Assembly (NCBI GenBank): GCA_964485695.1
Contig: CAZAKZ010000056.1
Coordinates: 1 to 33,991 of the forward strand
Direction: 5' to 3'
Length of the DNA: 33,991 nt
Source: CAZAKZ01 sp964485695
GTDB lineage: Bacteria > Planctomycetota > JAFGQW01
Position numbers and translations under genes: made by a program. Shown here in pieces: positions 1 to 6,697 of the stretch. Numbering within the stretch: position 1 is the stretch's first letter; each line of letters begins with the position of its first letter. Below the pieces are notes generated by a model. That model had not been told where the DNA came from. It did no database searches and worked only from the letters and a program-made list of their open reading frames with translations.

Positions 1-276
1 AGCCCCCTTATACCCGAGGCAGACGCGCACGCCGGGAAACGTCTTGGGGCCGTCCCGGACACCGAAGTCCTTCTCCATGTCGATCTCCTGCCCGAGGGTG
101 GGGCCTGAGCCCACGGAGTCCCTGATGAGGAGATCCGACTTCGTCAACTTGGGAAACCAGACCGAGGGGTAGATGCAAAAGGACGAGGAGCTGCCCTCCC
201 CGGAGCCCTGGGAGGCCCCGGACGCCGAGATGAGGCACAGGAGGAGGCTTGTCAGACAGAGCCAGCGCGTGTTCAT
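1..276 (-). CDS. Secreted or outer-membrane protein, 5' part only
   Basis: The frame opens with ATG at 276 and stays open for 92 codons to the window edge, so the C-terminus is missing. A GGAAGA ribosome site lies 5 bases upstream. Residues 1-23 form a signal peptide (hydrophobic SLLLCLISASGAS after MNTRWLCLT). The mature part has a serine-rich start (about 24-33) and then SVWFPKLTKSDLLIRD and GQEIDMEKDFGV. The pattern of alternating short strands with a 'D-x-E-x-D-x-G' stretch resembles the first strands of planctomycete-type outer-membrane beta-barrel proteins, but this is a weak resemblance. It is separated from the downstream minus-strand sugar-kinase operon by about 150 bases, so it is probably a separate or terminal unit. 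The exact function cannot be told from this fragment. Confidence 0.6.
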   Translation of the reverse strand, partial: MNTRWLCLTSLLLCLISASGASQGSGEGSSSSFCIYPSVWFPKLTKSDLLIRDSVGSGPTLGQEIDMEKDFGVRDGPKTFPGVRVCLGYKGA

Positions 277-425
277 GTTTTCTTCCAACCTTCGAGGTCG
301 GTTCCTGGCACCATTGCCGAGACTCAGCATTGTAGAAATCCGGTGCAAGATTGCACGTCTTCATGGAAAGAAACACTGCAAAACCGGCATAACTTACCGA
401 AATCAAATGAATTAAAGACCAACCC

Positions 426-1193
426 CTACTTCCTCGCTCGCCCCCGGCCGTCGAACCTCGGAACGTGCCGGGCCATCTTCCGCGCCTTGCAACGCACCCT
501 CCGGGCCCAGGTGCGGGCCTCGCCATCCAGGCGGTCCTTCCCCAGGTAACGCAGCAGAAACCGCACGCGGTCCGTACGGGTCACGCCTTCGAGGTGTGAG
601 GAGTGCAGAAGGGCCGCCAGATCCTTCACCTTCCACCTCCGCCTCATGGGCCCGCCCGGCTGGCCGATGAGGCGCTGGAGGTCCAGTAGGATAAGGTCTC
701 CTGCACCCGGTTGGATGAACAGGTGGCACAGGTAGAGATCCCGGTGACAGACCGGGATGTCATGGAGCTTCCTGACCATTGCGGCCAGCCTCGCCACCAC
801 GCCTCGGTCGCGATTCTTGGCCCGGGACAGATGGACCTCCAGGGAAACCGCGCCCGGAACTTCGGCGGAACAGAAGAACGAGGCGCCCTGGATCTCCTGT
901 CCCGCAGCGGCCGGCCTGGGCACGGGAATGCCGTGGTCCTCGAGGAGCTGGTGGTGGGTCCACTCCCGGACGCCCGGCGGGACTCCGAACCGGCACGGGG
1001 CATGGCGCTTCAGAAAAAACGTCTGCTCCTTGCCGTCCACCTCCAGGGTCAGGGTCCAGTTGGTGCGACCGGGAAGCTTCCGGAGGAGCCTGGCGCCGGC
1101 CGGATAGAGGAAGTGATAAGCATGGGAGTACCCGGCCTTCCGGAAGGCCGTGGAAAACGCCCGGGCGAGAAACAGCTCCTCACGACCGTTCAT
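426..1193 (-). CDS. WaaP/Kdo-type lipopolysaccharide core kinase
   Basis: A 255-residue protein of the lipopolysaccharide kinase (WaaP/RfaP, protein-kinase-like) family, close in length to E. coli WaaP (265). The catalytic loop reads HRDLYLCHLF (His150-Arg151-Asp152, with the family's Cys-His at 156-157), followed by the metal-binding ILLDLQRL, where WaaP has VIDLHR. The N-terminal half carries TFFLKRH, the likely ATP-lysine strand. Members phosphorylate a heptose or Kdo of the inner LPS core at the cytoplasmic side of the inner membrane using ATP. The C-terminus is very basic (RKMARHVPRFDGRGRARK). The ATG at 1193 overlaps the TGA of the preceding kinase gene by 4 bases (ATGA), so the two are translationally coupled. 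This is the last gene of the hldE operon. Family assignment is firm; which sugar position is phosphorylated is unknown. Confidence 0.85.
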   Translation of the reverse strand: MNGREELFLARAFSTAFRKAGYSHAYHFLYPAGARLLRKLPGRTNWTLTLEVDGKEQTFFLKRHAPCRFGVPPGVREWTHHQLLEDHGIPVPRPAAAGQEIQGASFFCSAEVPGAVSLEVHLSRAKNRDRGVVARLAAMVRKLHDIPVCHRDLYLCHLFIQPGAGDLILLDLQRLIGQPGGPMRRRWKVKDLAALLHSSHLEGVTRTDRVRFLLRYLGKDRLDGEARTWARRVRCKARKMARHVPRFDGRGRARK

Positions 1194-1921
1194 CCGGCAA
1201 GAACCTCCTGAACCCGTTGAAACACGAGGCGGCCCGCCTTGCCCGGGCCGAGACTCCGGTCCAGGCGATCCAGCATCTTGGACCGGGCCTTGGTGCGGAG
1301 CGGATCCCCCACGTTCAGGCGCTGGACATCCAGGAAGCCGGCCTCCAGCCCCTCGGGGCCGGGCCTCAGGAACACGTGGCGGGCGTCCAGATCGGGCCAG
1401 TAGATCCGCGCCTCCAGGAGCCCGTGCACCAGGGCGGCCAGGGCCCCGGCCGCCGCCTCCACCTCCGCCTCGGCCTCCAGGAGGTTCGGCAGCGGATCGC
1501 CCTCCAGCTCCTCCACCAGGAGCAGGGACCTTCCCCGGCTCCCTTCGCCCAGACCCGCCGGCACCGGGACCCGGAAACCGCGCTCCTGCAGCTGGACGAG
1601 GTGGCGGGCCTCCTCGCGGGAGTGGCTCCGGAGGCGCCGGCCCCTCAGGGCGGCCCGGACGTGGTCCCGTGCCTTGATGCCGTGCTGGCGCTTGCGGTAG
1701 AGGCTTCCCCCGGGCGTTTCAATGCGGATCACGTCCCGGAGGCGGTTCCGGTCCAGGTATGGACCCTCCAGAGAGAACAGGTGGTCGAAGCGATCCAGAT
1801 GGAGTCTCTCCAGGCGGGGGGCGGCCTTCTCGCTCAGGTAGAGCACCCCGCCTCCGCCCTCGCGTCGAAGGGGAAGCCGGCGCTCGATGTCGTCACCTTG
1901 CGGCTTCCACCTTCTTTTCAA
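1190..1921 (-). CDS. Second WaaP-like lipopolysaccharide kinase, divergent
   Basis: A 243-residue homologue of the following kinase, more divergent. The catalytic loop is ARIYWPDLDARHVFL, so the usual HRD is replaced by WPD while the catalytic Asp177 is kept; the metal-binding strand is GFLDVQRLN. A conserved SLYRKRQH segment supplies the probable ATP-binding lysine, and RSLLLVEEL is a typical kinase hinge strand. Arg and Leu are very abundant. The start chosen is TTG at 1921, 5-6 bases after AAGG, giving a 29-base overlap with the end of the nucleotidyltransferase gene; the only other in-frame candidate nearby is a GTG in the GGGGVLYL segment, which would remove the conserved N-terminus. It probably phosphorylates an LPS-core sugar. 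A weakened or changed activity is possible given the WPD motif. Confidence 0.72.
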   Translation of the reverse strand: MKRRWKPQGDDIERRLPLRREGGGGVLYLSEKAAPRLERLHLDRFDHLFSLEGPYLDRNRLRDVIRIETPGGSLYRKRQHGIKARDHVRAALRGRRLRSHSREEARHLVQLQERGFRVPVPAGLGEGSRGRSLLLVEELEGDPLPNLLEAEAEVEAAAGALAALVHGLLEARIYWPDLDARHVFLRPGPEGLEAGFLDVQRLNVGDPLRTKARSKMLDRLDRSLGPGKAGRLVFQRVQEVLAG

Positions 1922-2504
1922 CCTTTGCCACCTTGGATTTCTTCACCTTGGCCCTGGGTTTCACGGCCGGCGGCCTCACGGCCGGAATCCTCCGGATGCT
2001 CTTGATCCGTCGCATGATGTCCGTGCTGGAGTGCTTCTTGGAGTCGCCGACGATGAGGATGCGCCCTCCGTACGAGAGGACCGTCTCCCGCTCGGGAAGG
2101 GTGGACACCTTGTGGTCCGTGCCCATGGCGTAGATATTCGGTTTCAGCTTCAGCAGAAGCTTTTCCGCGCTTTCATCGTGATAGAGAGTCAGGTAGTCCA
2201 CGCAGTCGATGGATTCGAGGAGCTCCACGCGCTCCTTTTCCGGGATGATCGGCAGGGTGGCGTGCTTGTACCGCCGCACCTGTCGATCGCTGTGCACCCC
2301 CATCACCAGGAAGTCGCCGCGGCTCTTCGCGTCCCTGAGGCACCTGAGGTGGCCGACGTGGAGCAGGTCGAAGGTGCCGGTGGTGAAGACCACCACCTTG
2401 CCCTGGAACTGCAGGCCCTTGACGATGCTCACGAGATCCGTGTGGTCGGGAACAAACTTGACTCCCACGGCGCTTCCTTTGCGCCTGGATGCTCGAAAAA
2501 CCAT
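1893..2504 (-). CDS. HldE-like nucleotidyltransferase with basic C-terminal tail
   Basis: A 203-residue cytidylyltransferase-fold protein. The signature FTTGTFDLLHVGHLRCL holds the HxGH nucleotide-binding motif, and DSKKHSSTDIMRRI matches the family's C-terminal ISST-type motif. It resembles the adenylyltransferase half of HldE and glycerol-3-phosphate cytidylyltransferase, so it should transfer AMP or CMP to a sugar- or polyol-phosphate. The genome already has a complete bifunctional HldE directly upstream, so this is a second, distinct activity. The last about 40 residues are rich in Lys, Arg and Pro (repeated KPRAKVKKSKVAKVEKK) and are not part of the fold. ATG at 2504 was chosen because GGAGGG lies 6 bases upstream; the open frame continues further but has no support. 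It lies 130 bases after hldE and overlaps the next kinase gene. Confidence 0.8.
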   Translation of the reverse strand: MVFRASRRKGSAVGVKFVPDHTDLVSIVKGLQFQGKVVVFTTGTFDLLHVGHLRCLRDAKSRGDFLVMGVHSDRQVRRYKHATLPIIPEKERVELLESIDCVDYLTLYHDESAEKLLLKLKPNIYAMGTDHKVSTLPERETVLSYGGRILIVGDSKKHSSTDIMRRIKSIRRIPAVRPPAVKPRAKVKKSKVAKVEKKVEAAR

Positions 2505-2634
2505 ATTTCCCTCCCCAGCTGAAGCTGTCGTTTCCATACCGGTCCTCGGATTCACGACCCTGCCGGGCAAGGCGCGAGAATCCGACCGGACTCTATCACA
2601 GGGATACGGTCCTGAAAAAGGGGGTGCCCCGGGT

Positions 2635-4104
2635 TCAGGGCCCCTTTCTGATCTTCTCGATGATGGCGGAGGAGCTGACGCCCGGCCGCATCGGAGCCAG
2701 GACCACTCGGCCTCCATTGGCTTCCACAACGTCCCGGCCGATGACGCCCTTGTCCCGCCAGTCCTCTCCCTTCACCAGGGTATGGGGCAAAATCGCCTCC
2801 ACGAGAGCCTGGGGTGTGTCCTCCTCGAAGGGCACCACCAGATCCACCGACTCCAGGGCGGCCAGAATCCGCATCCGGTCCTCGAGGGGCACGATGGGCC
2901 TCCCTTCGCCCTTGTTCATGCGCCGGACGCTCTCATCGCTGTTCACACCCACGACGAGCACGGATCCGAGGGACCGGGCGTAGGCCAGGTATTCCACGTG
3001 GCCGGCGTGGAGCACGTCAAAGCAGCCGTTGGTCAGGACGACCTTTTTACCCGCGGCCTTGAGGGTTTCGACCAGAGAGGCGATCTCTTCCCGGGTGCGG
3101 ATCTTCCCGCCCTCGGGGCGGTCGGGAAGCAGCAAGGCCTCGCGGATCTCCTGGGCCGTCACGGTCGCCGCCCCCACGCGTCCCACGACAACGCCCGCCC
3201 CGGCATTGGCCAGACGAACGCCGTCGGAGAGGGATAGACCGCCACCCAGAGCATAGCCGAGTATTGCAATGACCGTGTCTCCAGCGCCTGTCACGTCGTA
3301 GACCGCCCGGGCCCGGGCAGGAACCCGCTCGATCCGGCCGTCAGGGTGAACCAGGCAAATACCTTCTGATGCCATTGTAATGATCAATCCCTCCAGCCGG
3401 GCGATCCGGATGAGGTCCCGGGCACCCGCCTGGAGGGAATCGGGATCGTCGGCGCTACAACCGGACGCCTTCTCGAACTCGAGACGATTGGGCGTGATGG
3501 ACGTGGCCCCGGCGTACCGGCTGTAGTCGGTCGACTTCGGATCGACGAGGACGGGAACGGCCATTTCCTCTGCCCGGTCGATCATCGTTCGAACAGTATC
3601 GGCCGTACACACCCCTTTTCCGTAGTCGCTCAGGATCAAACAGTCCGGAGCGAAGTCCGTCACCCTGCGGAGCAGGTCCCGACCCTGGTCCCTGGACACG
3701 GGCGCCGAGCCTTCGCGATCCACCCGGAGAATCTGCTGGTTCTGGGCGAGGTGGCGGGATTTCAGGATGGTGGGTCGGTCGGGATCCTGGAGGATCCCCC
3801 CGGTTGGGAGATCCCGCTGCCTCACCAGGTCCAGAAGCGCCTCGCCCGCGGCATCCTCTCCGCACAGCCCCGCAAGTAACACCTCGGCGCCCAAGGCCTT
3901 GAGGTTGTTGGCCACGTTCCCGGCGCCGCCCAGCCGGTATTCCTCCCGGGCAACCCGAAAGACCTGGATGGGGGCTTCCGGACTGATCCGGTCGACCTGG
4001 CCCCAGATGTAGCGATCCAGGATGATGTCACCGAGGACCGCGATCCGGGGGGACTGGATGGACAGGAGGCGGTCCACAAGTCCTCTGACCTCGCCTTGCG
4101 CCAC
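2635..4104 (-). CDS. hldE: Bifunctional heptose-7-phosphate kinase / heptose-1-phosphate adenylyltransferase
   Basis: This 489-residue protein makes ADP-heptose for the LPS inner core: it phosphorylates D-glycero-D-manno-heptose 7-phosphate and later adds AMP to heptose 1-phosphate. The N-terminal PfkB/ribokinase domain (about 1-320) shows GDIILDRYIWG, RLGGAGNVANNL, and the anion-hole and catalytic-base motif DVTGAGDTVIA. The C-terminal nucleotidyltransferase domain (about 350-489) shows LTNGCFDVLHAGHVEYL and ends with SSSAIIEKIR. Domain order and length match E. coli HldE (477). The start is GTG at 4104, with GGGAGA 7 bases upstream; the open frame runs further but the extension has no homology. 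It heads the minus-strand operon of nucleotidyltransferase and two LPS kinases, which fits an inner-core assembly unit. Confidence 0.95.
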   Translation of the reverse strand: MAQGEVRGLVDRLLSIQSPRIAVLGDIILDRYIWGQVDRISPEAPIQVFRVAREEYRLGGAGNVANNLKALGAEVLLAGLCGEDAAGEALLDLVRQRDLPTGGILQDPDRPTILKSRHLAQNQQILRVDREGSAPVSRDQGRDLLRRVTDFAPDCLILSDYGKGVCTADTVRTMIDRAEEMAVPVLVDPKSTDYSRYAGATSITPNRLEFEKASGCSADDPDSLQAGARDLIRIARLEGLIITMASEGICLVHPDGRIERVPARARAVYDVTGAGDTVIAILGYALGGGLSLSDGVRLANAGAGVVVGRVGAATVTAQEIREALLLPDRPEGGKIRTREEIASLVETLKAAGKKVVLTNGCFDVLHAGHVEYLAYARSLGSVLVVGVNSDESVRRMNKGEGRPIVPLEDRMRILAALESVDLVVPFEEDTPQALVEAILPHTLVKGEDWRDKGVIGRDVVEANGGRVVLAPMRPGVSSSAIIEKIRKGP

Positions 4105-4215
4105 GGTGTCTCTCCCGCGAGAATGTCTCGATTCTTCGATCCCTGCCGATTCGCAGGGCAGGAGGGCAATGATACCCTCGATTGGGCCGATTTTCCCCTG
4201 GGTAGGGGCCTGAAA

Positions 4216-4240
4216 TTTACCGAAAGCATTGTTCGGCAAA
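4216..4240. promoter_or_regulatory. Inverted repeat in a divergent intergenic region
   Basis: TTTACCGAA (4216-4224) and TTCGGCAAA (4232-4240) pair at 8 of 9 positions across a 7-base spacer. It sits between hldE (minus) and the rhodanese-MauE gene (plus), the place for a shared operator. A TAAAAT at 4247-4252 follows on the plus strand, but no well-spaced -35 box is visible. An operator role is inferred only from position and symmetry. Confidence 0.3.
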
Positions 4241-4295
4241 TCGCCGTAAAATGGTGCAGGGGATATGAAACGACCCCATGCGGGCGGAAATGTCC

Positions 4296-5489
4296 ATGAA
4301 CACGACGGCCAGGATTCTCTTGCATGCGCTTCTTATCACTGCCCTCGGTCTGGGTCTCGGCCTCACGTGGAACCTCGTGAATCCCGAGGGCATCTCCCTC
4401 TCCCCACAGTCTCCACCCGAGGGTGGAAATCCCGGCACCGCGTACGAGGACATGTTCGACGTCACCCGGAACATGCCCCCCGAGGACAAGATCTCCCTCG
4501 AGGAGGCGCACAAGTTCTGGATGGACGGCCGGGTCTTCTTCGTGGATGCCCGGTCTGAAAAGGAGTTCCGGGCGCTGCACATTCCGGGCGCCTTGAACAT
4601 GCACGACCAGAGCTTCCATAAACATCTCTCGGAACAGCAAGATATCCTCTTTCATCCGGTCCTGCCCGAGGATCGAGAGAAGTTCCACCACGGATACCCC
4701 ATCCTGGTCTACTGCAACAACCGGTTCTGCGACGAGGCCAAGACCGTCCTGCTCCTGTTGAAGGACCTCGGATTCAAGCGGGCCCGTTGCATGGCCACGG
4801 GCCTGGACAGCTGGGTGAACGCCGGGCGGGAGAACGAGAAATACGAGGTCGCCACGACCGTGGACGGCAAGGAGGTGCTCCGCAAGGGCAAGGACATACC
4901 GACCCTCAGCGACACCGGTGTCGCGTGGTTGCCGCCCGGAGGCCTGCTGGCGGTCTTTCTCGTGATTCCATGGATCCTCCTGGTCGGAGGCATCCTCCTG
5001 GGGAGGAGAAAAAACCGGTTCATCTCCGGGATTCCACCAGCCCTGGGTCTGGTGTTCCGCCTGGCCCTGGGTGCCGTTTTCCTCTACGCGTGCTACTTCA
5101 AGCTGGCCGATCCCGGCGGCTTCCAGCAGATGGTGGCCTGTTACAAGCTGCTTCCGGCGCAGGCCGTGCCGGTGTTCACCGTGTGCCTTCCCGCAATGGA
5201 GGCCCTGGCCGGCGCTCTCCTCGTCCTCGGCCTCGGCACCCGGCCTGCATCCCTGGTGCTGCTGGGGACGCTGCTGGTGTTCATCGCGGCCATCTACACC
5301 CTCCTCACCCGGAACATGAACTGCGTGTGCGGCTGTTTCCCGGGCGACTACACCGTGAGCTGGGTGCGCATCGCCGAGGATACCGCCTTCATCGTGGCCG
5401 GGCTGGCCGCCTTTGTTTGGGGGGGACGCTGGCTGGCGCTGGAGGGATTATTCTCCAAGCGGAGCCGGAATGAACGACCCCTCACATAG
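4296..5489 (+). CDS. Membrane-bound rhodanese fused to a MauE/DoxX-like domain
   Basis: A 397-residue membrane protein. Residues 1-25 form a signal anchor (ILLHALLITALGLGLGL). A rhodanese domain (about 60-185) has FFVDARSEKEF and HIPGALNM and the active-site loop LVYCNNRFCDEA with Cys140 and Cys145. A transmembrane segment follows (WLPPGGLLAVFLVIPWILLVGG), then a four-helix MauE-type domain with FYACYFKLADPGGF-like, YKLLPAQAVPVF and NCVCGCFPG motifs. MauE proteins help deliver or oxidise cysteine-rich periplasmic proteins; the rhodanese could handle sulfur or a redox-active persulfide. The pairing suggests thiol or sulfur chemistry in the cell envelope. ATG 4296 was preferred (GGCGGA 7 bases upstream) over ATGs at 4278 and 4290. 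It stands alone, divergent from hldE and convergent with the next gene. The substrate is unknown. Confidence 0.85.
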   Translation: MNTTARILLHALLITALGLGLGLTWNLVNPEGISLSPQSPPEGGNPGTAYEDMFDVTRNMPPEDKISLEEAHKFWMDGRVFFVDARSEKEFRALHIPGALNMHDQSFHKHLSEQQDILFHPVLPEDREKFHHGYPILVYCNNRFCDEAKTVLLLLKDLGFKRARCMATGLDSWVNAGRENEKYEVATTVDGKEVLRKGKDIPTLSDTGVAWLPPGGLLAVFLVIPWILLVGGILLGRRKNRFISGIPPALGLVFRLALGAVFLYACYFKLADPGGFQQMVACYKLLPAQAVPVFTVCLPAMEALAGALLVLGLGTRPASLVLLGTLLVFIAAIYTLLTRNMNCVCGCFPGDYTVSWVRIAEDTAFIVAGLAAFVWGGRWLALEGLFSKRSRNERPLT

Positions 5490-5569
5490 CGAGTGGTTTT
5501 GGAAGCTCCTCGAAGGGGAAGCACGGTGCCCACAAGCACAGACACGCTTACCTGGATTTCATCCGCCCT

Positions 5570-5593
5570 GAATGAGTCGAATCAGACTCATTC
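5570..5593. terminator. Perfect 9-bp hairpin between convergent genes
   Basis: GAATGAGTC (5570-5578) and GACTCATTC (5585-5593) pair perfectly across a 6-base loop. There is no T-run on either side, so it is not a classic intrinsic terminator. Its place between the ends of two convergent genes (5489 and 5719) fits a transcript-end structure serving both strands. The rest of 5490-5718 holds no convincing gene. Confidence 0.35.
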
Positions 5594-5718
5594 GGGGCCG
5601 ATGAAGTGCTTCATGGCAGGTGAAATAGGAGAGCAGATCAACGCCGGATCGGTAGAACCTCTCTGGGTCCACGCCCGGAGGACGTGGTATTACTCACCCA
5701 ATAATTCGGCCTGATCCC

Positions 5719-6660
5719 TTATCCGTATCCGGCCAGGATCCCCGCGTGCAACAGCGGAATCAGGATCTCGTGGTGGCCGAGGATCTCGATGCCGCCTCCG
5801 CCCGTGGGCCGGTCCAGGACGTTCACCCGCGGCCGGTAGTGCCGGAGCATGTCCAGGTTGGCGGCCGTGAAGCCGCGCGGTTTTCCATCGTCCAGGTTCC
5901 GGGCCATGTTGAGAGCCTTCATGAACACCTCGGGCAGGATGACGGCCGATCCGAGATTCATCCAGACGCCGCCCTCGAGACCCCGCACCCACTGGGCCAG
6001 CTTCAGGAAGTCGAGGTAGCTGGCCCGGCCCAGGGCCTCGGCATCCAGGCCCGGGTGCATGTGGACGATGTCCGTGCCCACGGCCACGTGGACGGTGACC
6101 GGCACGTCGAGGCGCGCAGCTGCGGCGAGAAGGCTCAGTTCCTTGGCCCCGAAGATCGGGTCCCCGAGGATGATCTGGCCCAGAGCCCTGCCCAGGCCGC
6201 TTCCCTTCGCTCCCTCTTCATACGCCCGGTTGTAGAACTGGAACGTCTCCCGGGCCATGCCGAAGGATCCGTCCTCGAGGCCGGCCTTGACATCCTCCGA
6301 GGTCTCTCCCTGGAGGGCCATCTCCAGATCGTGGACGGCCGTGGCCCCGTTCATGGCCAGGAGTCCGAGGACTCCGCGTTCCATGAGATCGATGAGATAA
6401 GGGGCCGTGCCGGTCTTGACAATATGCGCGCCGAGGGCCGCCCCCACGGAGCGATCGTCGTGCCGGGCCGTGACCACGGCGTCGATGAGGCGCCGGAGCG
6501 CCCGGGCCCCGAGCACGTCGGGGAGACTCTCCAGGAATCGGGCCACTGTGGCGTCGGGCCCCTCCACCTTGCCGAGCAGACCACGATGAACGAGATTCGC
6601 CCGTTCTTCAATGGGCCTCTGCTTGATCGGTCCTGGATCCAGAGGTTGCACGTCGGACAT
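5719..6660 (-). CDS. Deoxyhypusine-synthase-like protein
   Basis: A 313-residue protein of the bacterial deoxyhypusine synthase-like family. Recognisable blocks are GAHIVKTGTAPYLIDLMERG, LAMNGATAVHDLEMA, TSEDVKAGLEDGSFGMA, GDPIFGAKE, VHVAVGTDIVHMHP, and a C-terminal VWMNLGSAVILPEVFMKAL with HYRPRVNVLDRPT and LGHHEILIPLL. True deoxyhypusine synthases modify a lysine of archaeal or eukaryotic IF5A, which bacteria lack; bacterial relatives are thought to act on polyamines (for example homospermidine-type transfer of an aminobutyl group, NAD-dependent). I do not see the archaeal/eukaryotic catalytic-lysine context (a W-V-x-G-x-K-type segment). ATG 6660 is preferred over TTG 6669; GGAG lies 9 bases upstream. 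It starts 37 bases after the HEAT-VWA gene and is likely cotranscribed with it, with no obvious functional link. Confidence 0.8.
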   Translation of the reverse strand: MSDVQPLDPGPIKQRPIEERANLVHRGLLGKVEGPDATVARFLESLPDVLGARALRRLIDAVVTARHDDRSVGAALGAHIVKTGTAPYLIDLMERGVLGLLAMNGATAVHDLEMALQGETSEDVKAGLEDGSFGMARETFQFYNRAYEEGAKGSGLGRALGQIILGDPIFGAKELSLLAAAARLDVPVTVHVAVGTDIVHMHPGLDAEALGRASYLDFLKLAQWVRGLEGGVWMNLGSAVILPEVFMKALNMARNLDDGKPRGFTAANLDMLRHYRPRVNVLDRPTGGGGIEILGHHEILIPLLHAGILAGYG

Positions 6661-6697
6661 GGATTCCAACTCCAGAATGGGCCGTCCAGCCGGACCG

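Noticed and set aside
779..2005. A 408-residue plus-strand frame over the LPS kinase genes
   Set aside because: Rich in Pro, Arg and Gly with no domain; the opposite strand carries clear kinase motifs.
5493..5714. A 73-residue frame between two convergent genes
   Set aside because: It has no ribosome site or domain and contains the 9-bp hairpin at 5570-5593.
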